A stretch of DNA of 64,000 bases, taken from the NCBI RefSeq assembly GCF_013337685.1, contig NZ_SUQN01000005.1, positions 186,001 to 250,000 on the forward strand. The letters run 5' to 3'. This document shows positions 37,088 to 46,386 of the stretch, in pieces. The notes beneath the pieces were generated by a model that saw nothing but the letters and a program-made list of their open reading frames with translations, did not search any database and was not told the DNA's origin. The stretch comes from Citrobacter gillenii. GTDB taxonomy: Bacteria; Pseudomonadota; Gammaproteobacteria; Enterobacterales; Enterobacteriaceae. Numbering within the stretch: position 1 is the stretch's first letter; each line of letters starts with the position of its first letter. The position numbers and the translations under genes are program-made.

Positions 37088-37551
37088 GTCGACTATCCAC
37101 AATTATCTTAGGTGCGGTCATCTGCATCATCGTATCACTTGGCTGGGCTGTTAATCACTATCGCGATAACGCCACCGAATACAAGAAGCAGCGTGATGAG
37201 AAAACTCAGGCTCTGAATTTGGCTAACACTACCATTACAGATATGACAACTAGGCAGCGAGAAGTTGCTGCACTGGATGCTAAATACACGAAGGAATTAG
37301 CAGATGCGAATGCTGAAAATACTGCTCTGCAGCGCAAGCTTGATAATGGTGGGCGGGTGTACGTCAAAGGCAAGTGTCCAGTGCCAGCCTCAACCGAAAC
37401 CACCAGCTCCTCCAGCATGGGCAATGATGCCGCCATCGAACTCTCTCCAGTTGCTGGACGAAACGTTCTCGGTATCCGCTCAGGAATCATCAATGACCAG
37501 GCAGCATTGAGGACATTACAGGAGTTCATCGCTAATCAGTGCCTTAAGTAG
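37084..37551 (+). CDS. Rz: Spanin inner-membrane subunit Rz
   Basis: Rz with Rz1 fuses inner and outer membranes in the last step of lysis. The 155-aa product has an N-terminal signal anchor ([22 protein letters not shown]) and a long periplasmic coiled coil including [22 protein letters not shown], very like lambda Rz. The GTG at 37084 overlaps the endolysin TGA by 4 bp. Confidence 0.92.
   Translation: MSRLSTIILGAVICIIVSLGWAVNHYRDNATEYKKQRDEKTQALNLANTTITDMTTRQREVAALDAKYTKELADANAENTALQRKLDNGGRVYVKGKCPVPASTETTSSSSMGNDAAIELSPVAGRNVLGIRSGIINDQAALRTLQEFIANQCLK
37310..37510 (+). CDS. Rz1: Spanin outer-membrane lipoprotein Rz1 (embedded in Rz)
   Basis: This gene lies entirely inside Rz in another frame, as in lambda. 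The product of about 66 aa has a lipoprotein signal [17 protein letters not shown] with lipobox VGGC and a proline-rich mature part ([12 protein letters not shown]). It partners Rz in the spanin complex. An ATG two codons upstream (37304) is possible. Confidence 0.88.
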   Translation: MLKILLCSASLIMVGGCTSKASVQCQPQPKPPAPPAWAMMPPSNSLQLLDETFSVSAQESSMTRQH

Positions 37552-37617
37552 CTATTGCTCGTTTATTAATACGATGAATTGAAATATATTAACCTTCACA
37601 TACATGTGGAGGTTTCT

Positions 37618-38301
37618 ATGTCTTCTTGGCAGTGCCCATATTGCGGGCATCTTTCAGTTTTCGAAAAAATTCAAAAGAAAGATAACGAATTCGCTATTAG
37701 TGCTGACACTAAGTATGGAGCGCTGGTGTTTGAGTCATGGGTTAATGTTTGCCCAAATCCTGAATGCAAAGAGTTCACATATGCCTCGAGGGTTTCATCT
37801 GCAGAGCTTGTGGGAGGTTTCTACCACGCAACTAAGGAAATCGAATCTTGGGTAAACAGACCAAATGGACAATACAAACAATTTCCTGACTATGTTCCTG
37901 CCCCAATACTTGCAGATTACAAAGAAGCCGTTTTGATTAAAGACCTCTCGCCAAAGGCATCAGCGACACTCTCGCGTCGATGTCTTCAGGGGATGATCAG
38001 GAATGTTTGGAATGTCAAACCAGCAAGATTGGTCGATGAGATAAAAGCCATTGAGGGCCAGATAGAATCTGGTATGTGGAAAGCCATTGATGCTATTCGC
38101 AATATTGGCAATATTGGTGCTCATATGGAAAATGACATTAACGTGATCGTTGATGTTGATCCAGACGAAGCGGAAATGCTTATCGGTCTACTAGAGCTAC
38201 TTATTCAAGAATGGTACATAGAAAGGCATGAAAGGCAGCTAAGAGTTGAAGCTATCACTGCCTTGGCCGCAGAAAAAAAAGCAATGAAACAAGCTAGATA
38301 A
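37618..38301 (+). CDS. DUF4145 (HEPN-like) protein
   Basis: This 227-aa protein has an N-terminal zinc-ribbon-like segment (CPYCGH...CPNPEC) and a C-terminal DUF4145 domain (ATLSRRCLQGMIRNVW...IDAIRNIGNIGAH). DUF4145 proteins are HEPN-related and often accompany restriction or other defence genes. GGAGG lies 5 bp before the ATG at 37618. It sits between the lysis set and the packaging site, outside any core module, so it is probably accessory. Confidence 0.8.
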   Translation: MSSWQCPYCGHLSVFEKIQKKDNEFAISADTKYGALVFESWVNVCPNPECKEFTYASRVSSAELVGGFYHATKEIESWVNRPNGQYKQFPDYVPAPILADYKEAVLIKDLSPKASATLSRRCLQGMIRNVWNVKPARLVDEIKAIEGQIESGMWKAIDAIRNIGNIGAHMENDINVIVDVDPDEAEMLIGLLELLIQEWYIERHERQLRVEAITALAAEKKAMKQAR

Positions 38302-38452
38302 TCGGTTTTTGACGATTTTTTTATTGTCATCATCATACTGATTGCAGCAGGCATACGCTGAAAGTCTGTGATAATCATGTTGAAACTGCTATGAAATTAC
38401 ATCAAATTATCTATGCCATACATACCATGTTGATAATAGATAAGGAGTTACT

Positions 38453-38656
38453 ATGTTAGAGGGATATTTCGGAAACGGACCAGCTGAAAAAGATAGAAAA
38501 CGCTTACTGGCTGTCCAGGCAGCTCTTGAAATTTCCAAAGCAACGGTTGCATCCGCAACTGCGATTGCTGGTGTGAAATCAGGCTACGATTTAGAGCATG
38601 TAACGAAAAAAGTTGAAGCATTGGCAGATGCAATACAGGCAGCCCTAGATAAATAA
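38453..38656 (+). CDS. Small helical phage protein, unknown
   Basis: This 67-aa protein (MLEGYFGNGPAEKDRKRLLA) has AAGGAG 5 bp before its ATG and a terminator 40 bp after its stop. It is Ala/Lys-rich and likely helical. No family recognised. Confidence 0.65.
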   Translation: MLEGYFGNGPAEKDRKRLLAVQAALEISKATVASATAIAGVKSGYDLEHVTKKVEALADAIQAALDK

Positions 38657-38695
38657 TTGCTTTCTTAAGGTAACAATTTCATTGCCATCACAAAG

Positions 38696-38717
38696 GCCAC
38701 CTTCGGGTGGCTTTTTT
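38696..38717 (+). terminator. Terminator ahead of the packaging region
   Basis: GCCACC-TTCG-GGTGGC is followed by six T. It lies between the small gene and the cos region. Confidence 0.9.
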
Positions 38718-38744
38718 AATGGCTTGAACCATAGGAATAGAACC

Positions 38745-38819
38745 ATGGCAAAACCGGACTGGGGAGCGCTGCAAGACCAGTTCCTCACCGAACATGCCAA
38801 ATCCGGTCCCCCCCAATGA
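38745..38819 (+). pseudogene. Remnant of a small-terminase-like gene
   Basis: The 24-codon frame MAKPDWGALQDQFLTEHAKS matches the start of a small-terminase-like phage family and then ends at PPQ-stop. A complete, different (P27-type) small terminase lies at 40318, so this is a leftover of module exchange. From 38820 to 39088 there is no gene; the stretch holds the cos site. Confidence 0.5.
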
Positions 38820-38939
38820 ACTGGTGCGATTAGCTAGGACTGATTAACACATCTGCACGGCCAACTGAATTGTGGACTGGCCCGATACCGGTAGATGATC
38901 CTGTTCTAAGCATTATCTAGAGAAAACGATATTCATTCT

Positions 38940-39060
38940 CATTTACGGGGACCTTTCCGGTGTTCCGGCCTGTTACGGGGCGGCGACCGCGCAGATTCTC
39001 GCTATTTATGAAAATTTTCCGTTAGTGGCCGTTTCCAGTTTCTTTCCGCGTACGACAAAA
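38940..39060 (+). other. cos packaging site
   Basis: The core GTTACGGGGCGGCGACCGCG (38972-38991) is nearly identical to lambda cosN. It is followed by TCTCGCTATTTATGAAAATT, as right of the lambda/HK97 cohesive end, an IHF-type A/T-rich stretch. It lies just before the HNH nuclease and terminase genes as in HK97-like phages. The prophage therefore packages by cohesive ends. Confidence 0.82.
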
Positions 39061-39088
39061 ACTTTATTCAACAGACAGGACAATACCG

Positions 39089-39451
39089 ATGCCAGCCCGA
39101 GCTAAGCGTCCATGCCGGCACAAAGGATGTGCGGCAATCACCAACGATGCCAGTGGGTATTGTGACCAACACCGACAACAGCATGTTGGTGATGGTTGGA
39201 GAAACTATCAGGCAGGTAAGAGCAGACAGGATCGAGGATATGGTCGGCTCTGGGAAATCATACGGGAGCGTGTCCTACAGCGTGATCAATACCTGTGTCA
39301 GAACCATCGCCGGCAGAAGATAGCGAAGAAAGCGACCAGCGTTGACCACATCATCCCAAAAGCTCATGGCGGCACTGATGACGATTCCAATCTTGAGTCG
39401 TTGTGCTGGGAATGCCACAGAGCGAAGACAGCAAGAGAACATATTCGATGA
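39089..39451 (+). CDS. HNH endonuclease of the packaging module
   Basis: This 120-aa protein has an N-terminal Cys/His cluster (CRHKGCAAIT...GYCDQH) and an HNH motif (TSVDHIIPKAHGGTDDDSNLESLCWECH). In HK97-like phages an HNH protein next to cos works with terminase in DNA cleavage. AGGA lies before the ATG at 39089. Confidence 0.88.
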   Translation: MPARAKRPCRHKGCAAITNDASGYCDQHRQQHVGDGWRNYQAGKSRQDRGYGRLWEIIRERVLQRDQYLCQNHRRQKIAKKATSVDHIIPKAHGGTDDDSNLESLCWECHRAKTAREHIR

Positions 39452-39804
39452 TAATATTCACTGCTGTAATGCATAAGAACTGTTTCTACATTCATGCAGA
39501 TACCCGGAAGGAATTTTGGGTGTTTTTAAGTAAAACACTGGGATGGGGCAAATTTGAGTTAATTCGCCCCTCTGACGAGTTTAGCCCTACTGGAGGGTTG
39601 TTTGAATTAGTCGAAGTGCGTTCGGCAGATTCAGAACCCCCTGAGTCAGTAACTGTAGGGTCAAATGTTTTATGGCGTCTCCCGGAAGCTCTCGGAGTTT
39701 TGAAATCAATCCCTTCTTCTGATCTTCAGATATATTTGCGACACGGATTATATCCTCAAGGGCAACAATCGTGTCATTGTGTAACCGAACGGTTTGAACC
39801 TTAA
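39448..39804 (+). CDS. Uncertain forward gene overlapping the HNH stop
   Basis: This frame of up to 118 aa (MIIFTAVMHKNCFYIHADTR) starts with an ATGA overlap on the HNH gene. Its last 73 codons overlap a better-supported reverse gene. It may be a gene cut by insertion of that reverse gene, or spurious. No family recognised. Confidence 0.35.
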   Translation: MIIFTAVMHKNCFYIHADTRKEFWVFLSKTLGWGKFELIRPSDEFSPTGGLFELVEVRSADSEPPESVTVGSNVLWRLPEALGVLKSIPSSDLQIYLRHGLYPQGQQSCHCVTERFEP

Positions 39805-40102
39805 GGATTGCACTTAAGCCGCCATCATCAAGAAGAAAATCAATTCCTTTCTCTGTAATGTTGCAGTATGGGGCGTTGAAGATAAAATCAACGCCAGCCA
39901 TTGTTTCGCTGCGTACGAAAGGTGTAGAAACAAGACTATGCATTTCAAGATATAGCATGCACGCCACAAAGTGATCATAGTTATCAAACTTCTCAATGAG
40001 GTCTCGCTCCTGTGCCTTGTTTAAAGAGTTAGGAGCACAATCTATAAGAGCGTTGAGGATCTCAAGTTGTAAGGCTCTATCATATTTTCTAGTTTTATCC
40101 AT
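39587..40102 (-). CDS. Reverse-strand accessory protein of unknown function
   Basis: This 171-aa soluble, helical protein (MDKTRKYDRALQLEILNALI) is read against the late genes between the HNH nuclease and the terminase. GGAG lies 8 bp before its ATG. The N-terminal half (EILNALIDCAPNSL...CMLYLEMHSLV) resembles a winged-helix arrangement but is not assigned. Its position and orientation suggest a lysogenic-conversion or defence cargo. Confidence 0.68.
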   Translation of the reverse strand: MDKTRKYDRALQLEILNALIDCAPNSLNKAQERDLIEKFDNYDHFVACMLYLEMHSLVSTPFVRSETMAGVDFIFNAPYCNITEKGIDFLLDDGGLSAILKVQTVRLHNDTIVALEDIIRVANISEDQKKGLISKLRELPGDAIKHLTLQLLTQGVLNLPNALRLIQTTLQ

Positions 40103-40317
40103 TTCTTAGACTCCATCGTTTATTTATTGAGAATAACTGAAGACACTATGCTGAACATCCTGATGGATGACCAGTATCTGCTTTTGCATGCTTTCTTGCT
40201 GTCATCTTCAAGGGGGAGGGGGGGATAAAATCCCTGACCCCTTTCGCGCTTTAGGACTGCCCGCTTCCTCGTATTTTTATACCCGCGAAAAATGAAATTT
40301 AACCAGGAGTGTCGCTT

Positions 40318-40815
40318 ATGGCTGGAACGGCGGGGCGTTCCGGGCGTCGCCCCAAGCCAACGGCGCGCAAGGAGCTGGCAGGGAACCCCGGCAAACGAGC
40401 CCTGAATAAAGAGGAACCTGTATTCACTCCGATTAAAGGTGTGGCACCACCTGACTGGTTTTCTGAGGATGATGGTCTGCCAATGGCGGCCGTCATGTGG
40501 GAACTGACCACGAAAGAATTATGTGGACAGGGATTACTGTGTGTTACCGATCTTGCCGTACTTGAGCGCTGGTGTGTTGCATATGAGTTCTGGCGCAGGG
40601 CGGTTAAAAATATCGCCAGAGAAGGGCTGACTATCACTGGTGCTATGGGGGGGAAGATAAAAAACCCTGAGCTAACCGCAAAGAAAGAGCAGGAATCGGA
40701 GATGAGCTCTACCGGCTCCATGCTTGGCCTTGATCCCAGCAGTCGACAACGCCTAATCGGCCTTGCCGGACAGAAGAAAACCTCTAACCCATTCCTGAAG
40801 ATGATCAACTCATGA
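40318..40815 (+). CDS. Terminase small subunit (P27 family)
   Basis: This 165-aa DNA-recognition subunit is of the HK97/P27 type ([20 protein letters not shown], ...GNPGKRALN..., [13 protein letters not shown]). It guides the large subunit to cos. AGGAG lies 8 bp before the ATG at 40318; a GTG three codons upstream overlaps the RBS. The stop overlaps the large-subunit start by 4 bp. Confidence 0.92.
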   Translation: MAGTAGRSGRRPKPTARKELAGNPGKRALNKEEPVFTPIKGVAPPDWFSEDDGLPMAAVMWELTTKELCGQGLLCVTDLAVLERWCVAYEFWRRAVKNIAREGLTITGAMGGKIKNPELTAKKEQESEMSSTGSMLGLDPSSRQRLIGLAGQKKTSNPFLKMINS

Positions 40816-42539
40816 GCCGGAAATCGTACCCCAACGTAAACGCCGCGAATCAATACGCCCGCAACGTTGTGCGGGGGAAAATTCCGGCGTGCCAGTTTGT
40901 CATTCAGGCCTGCCAGCGTCATATCGATGACATGGCGGCTGAAAAGAGTAAGAAATTTCGTTACCGCTTCGATAAAGACATGGCAGAAAAGGCCGCGAAA
41001 TTTATCCAGTTGTTGCCACATACAAAAGGAGAGTGGGCATTCAAGCGGATGCCGATCACTCTGGAGGCATGGCAACTGTTTATTGTGTGCTGCGCCTTTG
41101 GCTGGGTCCAGAAAGGGTCGAAGCTTCGACGATTTCGCGAGGTTTACACGGAGATACCGCGTAAAAATGGGAAATCAGCTATTTCGGCAGGTGTGGCGCT
41201 GTACTGTTTTACCTGTGATAACGAGTTTGGCGCTGAAGTATATTCCGGGGCCACAACTGAAAAACAGGCGTGGGAAGTATTCAGACCAGCTCGTCTGATG
41301 TGTAAGCGCACCCCGCTGCTGGTGGAAGCGTTCGGGATTGAAGTTAATGCGTCCAACCTGAACCGGCCAGAAGATGGCGCGCGTTTTGAGCCGCTGATTG
41401 GTAACCCTGGGGACGGCGCTTCACCGCACTGTGCGATTGTTGACGAGTATCACGAACATCCCACAGATTCGCTCTACACCACTATGCTGACGGGTATGGG
41501 GGCGCGGCGACAACCACTAATGTGGGCGATCACGACGGCGGGTTACAACATTGAGGGTCCATGCTACGACAAACGGCGTGAAGTGATTGAGATGCTGAAC
41601 GGCACAGTACCGAATGAGGAATTGTTCGGCGTGATATACACCGTCGACGAGGGGGATGACTGGACCGATCCTAAAGTGCTGGAAAAAGCTAACCCGAATA
41701 TGGGCGTGTCGGTCTATCGTGACTTTCTCCTCAGCCAGCAACAGAGAGCTATTAATAACGCCCGTCAGGCTGGTGTATTTAAAACTAAACACCTCAACAT
41801 CTGGGTTGCAGCCCGTGCCGCTTTCTACAACCTGGTTTCCTGGCAGAACTGTGAGGATAAGACACTTACGCTGGAGCAATTCGAAGGACAGCCATGTGTT
41901 CTGTCTTTCGACTTGGCGCGCAAGCTGGATATGAACAGTATGGCGCGGTTGTTCACCAGGGAAATTGACGGCAAGACACATTACTACAGCGTTGCTCCCC
42001 GCTTCTGGGTTCCCTACGACGCAGTATTCAGCGTTGAAAAGAACGAAGATCGTCGTACTGCGGAGCGATTTCAGAAATGGGTTGAAATGGGACTGCTTAC
42101 AGTTACTGATGGCGCTGAAGTTGATTACCGCTACATCCTTGAAGAGGCCAAGGCGGCAAACAAGCTCAACCCAGTCAGTGAGTCACCGATTGACCCGTTC
42201 GGCGCGACGGGGCTTTCACATGATCTGGCTGATGAAAGCCTTAATCCGATCACTATTGTTCAGAACTACACCAATATGTCTGATCCGACGAAGGAGCTGG
42301 AAGCCGCCATTGAGTCAGGCCGCTTTCATCACGACGGGAACCCGATTATGAGCTGGTGTATCAGCAACGTCGTCGGGAAGTATTTGCCCGGTAATGACGA
42401 TGTGGTTAAACCCATCAAAGAGCAGAACGAAAACAAAATCGATGGCGCGGTTTCGCTGATTATGGCAATCGGACGGGCAATGTTGAATAGCCGGGCGAGT
42501 AATTCATCCGTTTACGACGAGGAAGATGTAGCATGCTAA
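40812..42539 (+). CDS. Terminase large subunit (HK97 gp2-like)
   Basis: This 575-aa packaging motor and nuclease has the ATPase Walker A-like segment [14 protein letters not shown], Walker [12 protein letters not shown] and the C-terminal RNase-H-like nuclease with acidic residues ([18 protein letters not shown]). It translocates DNA into proheads and cuts cos. It is followed without a gap by a small membrane protein gene. Confidence 0.94.
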   Translation: MSRKSYPNVNAANQYARNVVRGKIPACQFVIQACQRHIDDMAAEKSKKFRYRFDKDMAEKAAKFIQLLPHTKGEWAFKRMPITLEAWQLFIVCCAFGWVQKGSKLRRFREVYTEIPRKNGKSAISAGVALYCFTCDNEFGAEVYSGATTEKQAWEVFRPARLMCKRTPLLVEAFGIEVNASNLNRPEDGARFEPLIGNPGDGASPHCAIVDEYHEHPTDSLYTTMLTGMGARRQPLMWAITTAGYNIEGPCYDKRREVIEMLNGTVPNEELFGVIYTVDEGDDWTDPKVLEKANPNMGVSVYRDFLLSQQQRAINNARQAGVFKTKHLNIWVAARAAFYNLVSWQNCEDKTLTLEQFEGQPCVLSFDLARKLDMNSMARLFTREIDGKTHYYSVAPRFWVPYDAVFSVEKNEDRRTAERFQKWVEMGLLTVTDGAEVDYRYILEEAKAANKLNPVSESPIDPFGATGLSHDLADESLNPITIVQNYTNMSDPTKELEAAIESGRFHHDGNPIMSWCISNVVGKYLPGNDDVVKPIKEQNENKIDGAVSLIMAIGRAMLNSRASNSSVYDEEDVAC

Positions 42540-42712
42540 TGACGTTTTTAAGTTTTTTTATCGGCCTCGCCGGAGCCGCGTTACTGTCTGCCGGTGCCTG
42601 GCTTATTTCACCTGCAGCCGGGCTTATTACTGGCGGTTCAATCTGCCTGCTGTGGTCATTTTTAATCGCGAAATCAATGTCTGCCAGCGTAATTAAATCA
42701 GGGGGTGAATAA
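42533..42712 (+). CDS. Small two-helix membrane protein between terminase and portal
   Basis: This 59-aa protein ([20 protein letters not shown]) has two hydrophobic helices, ending KSGGE. It overlaps the terminase end by 7 bp and shares one base with the portal start (TAATG). Its placement within the tightly packed head operon supports it. Start may be 42533 or 42539. Function unknown. Confidence 0.7.
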   Translation: MLMTFLSFFIGLAGAALLSAGAWLISPAAGLITGGSICLLWSFLIAKSMSASVIKSGGE

Positions 42713-43971
42713 TGTTCATTCCCCAGATGTTTCGGGGTAAATCTCAGTCTGGTGGTGGCTTCTGGCAGGCGATGCTGGGTGGTGTGAGTTCCAGCCAGAG
42801 CAAGGCGGGGATCGTTATCACTTCTGAAACCGCAATGGCGTTATCGGCGGTCCGGGCATGTGTAACGCTTCTGGCAGAATCGGTGGCGCAGCTGCCGTGT
42901 GAACTTTACAGGCGAGGCGCTAACGGAGGTCGTGAACGGGCGACTGACCACCCTGTTTATGATCTGATTCATTCCCAGCCCAATAAAAAAGACACCTCGT
43001 TTGAATACTTTGAGCAGCAACAGGGCCTGCTCGGGCTGGAGGGGAATTGCTACTCGATCATCGACAGGGACGGGAAAGGATATCCCCGCGAATTAATCCC
43101 GGTTAATCCCAAAAAAGTCATCGTCCTGAAAGGGCCTGACGGGATGCCCTATTATGAACTCCCCGAAATTGGCGAAACGTTGCCAATGCGCATGATGCAT
43201 CATGTGAAGGTTTTCTCGTTGGATGGTTATATCGGTAGCTCTCCAATCCAGACGAACGCAGACGTTCTTGGGCTAAACCTCGCCGTGGAAGAGCATGCTT
43301 CTCAGGTCTTTCGCCGTGGTACAACGATGAGCGGCGTTATTGAGCGTCCAAAAGACGCTCCGACGATCAAAAGCCAGGATGCTATCGACCGCCTGCTGGC
43401 AAAGTGGACGGACAGATATTCCGGCGTCAGAAACGCCTTCTCTGTTGCATTGCTTCAGGAAGGGATGAGCTACAAGCAGTTATCTCAGGACAATGAGAAA
43501 GCGCAGCTGTTGCAGTCCCGTCAGTGGGGCGTGGAGGAAGTGTGCCGGCTCTATAAAATCCCGCCTCATATGGTGCAGATGCTGGCGAAAGCCACGAATA
43601 ACAACATTGAGCACCAGGGGCTGCAGTTTGTGATGTACACGCTGTTGGCCTGGCTGAAGCGCCATGAAGGCGCATTAATGCGCGATCTGCTTTTACCCAG
43701 CGAGCGCGGTGATCTGTACATTGAATTCAATGTTTCTGGCCTGCTGCGCGGGGATCAGAAGTCACGCTATGAATCTTATGCATTAGGCCGCCAGTGGGGC
43801 TGGTTATCGGTTAACGACATTCGCCGCATGGAGAACCTTCCTCCCATCGCCGGAGGGGATAAATACCTGACGCCTCTGAATATGGTCGACAGTAAACAAA
43901 TCTTACCTGGCAATAACGCGCCAACAGCTAAACAACTGGCAGAAATCGAAACTATTCTGGCCAGAGCCTGA
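42712..43971 (+). CDS. Portal protein (HK97 gp3-like)
   Basis: This 419-aa portal forms the dodecameric DNA gate at one capsid vertex. It has the family segments TSETAMALSAVRACVTLLAES, YELPEIGETLPMRMMHHV and IPPHMVQMLAKATNNNIEHQ. It lies directly after the terminase unit and before the prohead protease. Confidence 0.94.
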   Translation: MFIPQMFRGKSQSGGGFWQAMLGGVSSSQSKAGIVITSETAMALSAVRACVTLLAESVAQLPCELYRRGANGGRERATDHPVYDLIHSQPNKKDTSFEYFEQQQGLLGLEGNCYSIIDRDGKGYPRELIPVNPKKVIVLKGPDGMPYYELPEIGETLPMRMMHHVKVFSLDGYIGSSPIQTNADVLGLNLAVEEHASQVFRRGTTMSGVIERPKDAPTIKSQDAIDRLLAKWTDRYSGVRNAFSVALLQEGMSYKQLSQDNEKAQLLQSRQWGVEEVCRLYKIPPHMVQMLAKATNNNIEHQGLQFVMYTLLAWLKRHEGALMRDLLLPSERGDLYIEFNVSGLLRGDQKSRYESYALGRQWGWLSVNDIRRMENLPPIAGGDKYLTPLNMVDSKQILPGNNAPTAKQLAEIETILARA

Positions 43972-44007
43972 TTATTCCCCGCGCTGCGGGCTGACCTGGT
44001 ATATCTC

Positions 44008-44928
44008 ATGACAACAAAATTAATTAATCTGCCGCATCTGGCAGAGATGGTCTTTGGCGTTCCTCATTACGCTACACAACAGACGATGGACGCCGTGAAG
44101 GCGGTATTGCTTCCCCGCATTCAGGGAACGGTGACGGATCCGGTCATTACGATGGCACTTAATCCGGATGATTCGCCATCCCCGGAAGAGCTTCAGCCAG
44201 CCAGTGATATTGCTGTGATACCTGTTCACGGGATACTGGTCCCCCGGCGCGGGCAAATTACAGCGATGTGTACCGAACTGACAAGCTATGAGCGAATCCG
44301 CAGCCAGCTGCATTCGGCATTAAATGACCCATCAATCAGTGAAATCGTTCTGGATATTAATTCCGGTGGCGGTCACGCATCAGGGTGCAAAGAGCTGGCT
44401 GATTATATTTATCAGTCGCGAGAAACGAAACCGATCACCGCTATTGTGAACTTTAATGCCTTCTCTGCCGCGTATTTTATCGCGTCGGCCTGCAGCAAGA
44501 TTGTCGCCAGTCAGACCAGTGGCGTTGGCTCTATCGGGGTGATCATGGAGCACCTGGATACGTCAAAGCTGGAAGAGATCATGGGCGTAAAATTTACTGC
44601 ACTCTACCGGGGAGATAACAAGAATAATGGCACGTCACATGCCGCGTTGAGTGAATCGGCTCTGACGATGTTCAACAAAATGCTCGACGATATGTACGAG
44701 ACATTTATTTCCTCTGTTGCTGAGTATCGTGGCCTTAAACAGCAGGCAGTAATCGATACCCAGGCGGGACTTTACTTCGGCGCTGATGCCATTTCTGCTG
44801 GTCTTGCTGATGAAGTTTCGGATCCTCAGTCTGCGATTAATGCCATTGCAGCAAAGTACAAACAACCTCAACAAACCACTTCCATAAAGTTGCAGGCAGC
44901 CGCGATGGACCTGCAAACCAGAATGTAA
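44008..44928 (+). CDS. Prohead maturation protease (S49/SppA-like)
   Basis: This 306-aa peptidase removes the scaffold domain of the capsid protein. The S49 fold is shown by IAVIPVHGILVPRRG, the SGGG segment INSGGGHASG, the nucleophile Ser region FNAFSAAYFIAS and the Lys region GVKFTALYRGDNKN. HK97 itself uses an unrelated-looking U35 protease, so this head module belongs to the S49 branch. No strong RBS is seen before the ATG at 44008. Confidence 0.9.
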   Translation: MTTKLINLPHLAEMVFGVPHYATQQTMDAVKAVLLPRIQGTVTDPVITMALNPDDSPSPEELQPASDIAVIPVHGILVPRRGQITAMCTELTSYERIRSQLHSALNDPSISEIVLDINSGGGHASGCKELADYIYQSRETKPITAIVNFNAFSAAYFIASACSKIVASQTSGVGSIGVIMEHLDTSKLEEIMGVKFTALYRGDNKNNGTSHAALSESALTMFNKMLDDMYETFISSVAEYRGLKQQAVIDTQAGLYFGADAISAGLADEVSDPQSAINAIAAKYKQPQQTTSIKLQAAAMDLQTRM

Positions 44929-44955
44929 CCCGGCGCTAACGCGTCATTACCAGAA

Positions 44956-44980
44956 AGCAGCCAACAGGCTGCTTTTTTTT
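44956..44980 (+). terminator. Terminator-like hairpin between protease and capsid genes
   Basis: AGCAGCC-AACA-GGCTGCT is followed by eight T. It lies within the late operon, so it is read through by antiterminated polymerase or tunes expression; it is the first of several such sites. Confidence 0.85.
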
Positions 44981-45002
44981 ATGCCAAAAAGAGAGAAAAA
45001 AC

Positions 45003-46289
45003 ATGGATCATATTGAAGAATTGCGTCGTGAACGTGCGGGTATTAATCAGAAGGTTCAGGTACTGGCGGCAGTAGAAACTGGTGGCGGTACGCTGACAGC
45101 GGAGCAGTTAACCGAATTTGCCAGCCTGCAGCAGCAGTTCACGGATATCAGCGCCAAGATTGAGCGTCTGGAAGCGGCTGAACGTGCTGCAGCGCTTGTC
45201 GCCAAACCGGTTAAAGCCACACAGCAGGCTCCTGGTATCAGCGTTAAAGCAGAGCCAAAGCAATATACCGGCGCAGGAATGACCCGTCTGGTGATGTCGA
45301 TTGCGGCAGCACAGGGTAACGTCCAGGACGCTGCAAAATTTGCAGCTGAAGATCTGAATGACCAGTCTGTCTCGATGGCCATCAACACTGCCGCCGCTTC
45401 AGGTGGCGTTCTTATTCCGCAAAACCTTCACAGCGAGATGATCGAACTGCTGCGCGATCGCACCATCGTTCGTAAGCTGGGCGCGCGCTCCATTCCGCTG
45501 CCGAACGGCAATATGGCGCTGCCGCGTCTGGCCGGTGGTGCGACGGCGAGCTACACCGGGGAAGGCAAGGATGCGAAAGTATCAGAGGCCCGCTTTGATG
45601 ATGTGAAACTCACTGCGAAAACCATGATTGCAATGGTGCCAATCTCCAACCAGCTGATTGGTCGTGCTGGCTACAACGTGGAGCAGCTGGTCCTGCAGGA
45701 TATTCTGACCGCGATTTCTGTTCGTGAAGATAAAGCCTTTATGCGTGATGACGGTACCGGTGATACGCCTGTCGGTATGAAAGCGCGGGCAACTGAGTGG
45801 AACCGCCTGCTTCCGTGGGAAGCTGCTGCAGAGGTTAATCTGCAGACGATTGATACCTATCTCGACAGCATCATCCTGATGGCGATGGACGGCAACAGCA
45901 ACATGATCAGCTGCGGCTGGGGTATGTCGAACCGTACCTACATGAAACTGTTCGGTCTGCGCGACGGTAACGGTAACAAGGTCTACCCGGAAATGGCCCA
46001 GGGGATCCTGAAGGGATTTCAGATTCAGCGTACCAGCGCTATCCCGGCAAACCTCGGTGACGGCGGCAAAGAGTCAGAAATTTACTTCGCTGACTTTAAT
46101 GACGTGGTTATCGGTGAAGACGGCAACATGAAGGTGTCGTTCTCGCAGGAAGCCTCCTACCAGGACGGGGATGGCAATCTGGTTTCCGCGTTCTCCCGTA
46201 ACCAGTCGTTGATCCGCGTGGTGACGGAGCACGATATCGGCTTCCGTCATCCGGAAGGTCTTGTTCTCGGGACAAAAGTGCTGTTTTAA
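45003..46289 (+). CDS. Major capsid protein (HK97 fold)
   Basis: This 428-aa protein has an N-terminal delta/scaffold coiled coil (about residues 1-105, EELRRERAGINQKVQVL...) removed by the protease. The HK97-fold shell domain starts around VSMAINTAAASGGVLIPQNL and includes TASYTGEGKDAKVSEARFDD and SNRTYMKLFGLRDGNGNKVY. It is the shell subunit of the icosahedral head. Confidence 0.95.
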   Translation: MDHIEELRRERAGINQKVQVLAAVETGGGTLTAEQLTEFASLQQQFTDISAKIERLEAAERAAALVAKPVKATQQAPGISVKAEPKQYTGAGMTRLVMSIAAAQGNVQDAAKFAAEDLNDQSVSMAINTAAASGGVLIPQNLHSEMIELLRDRTIVRKLGARSIPLPNGNMALPRLAGGATASYTGEGKDAKVSEARFDDVKLTAKTMIAMVPISNQLIGRAGYNVEQLVLQDILTAISVREDKAFMRDDGTGDTPVGMKARATEWNRLLPWEAAAEVNLQTIDTYLDSIILMAMDGNSNMISCGWGMSNRTYMKLFGLRDGNGNKVYPEMAQGILKGFQIQRTSAIPANLGDGGKESEIYFADFNDVVIGEDGNMKVSFSQEASYQDGDGNLVSAFSRNQSLIRVVTEHDIGFRHPEGLVLGTKVLF

Positions 46290-46299
46290 CCGGTCCTGC

Positions 46300-46327
46300 A
46301 CTCTGTGCGACCACGGTCGCACAGAGT
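46300..46327. repeat. Perfect 13-bp inverted repeat after the capsid gene
   Basis: ACTCTGTGCGACC and GGTCGCACAGAGT flank a 2-nt AC. It begins 10 bp after the capsid stop and has no T-run. It could stabilise the abundant capsid message. Confidence 0.75.
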
Positions 46328-46348
46328 AATAGCACGTAATTCCCCAGG

Positions 46349-46368
46349 CCCGCAGCAGCGGGTTTTTT
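46349..46368 (+). terminator. Terminator after the capsid gene
   Basis: CCCGC-AGCA-GCGGG is followed by six T. Together with the preceding hairpin it ends or attenuates transcription behind the capsid gene. Confidence 0.85.
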
Positions 46369-46386
46369 CTTTTCAGGAGCAAAACG

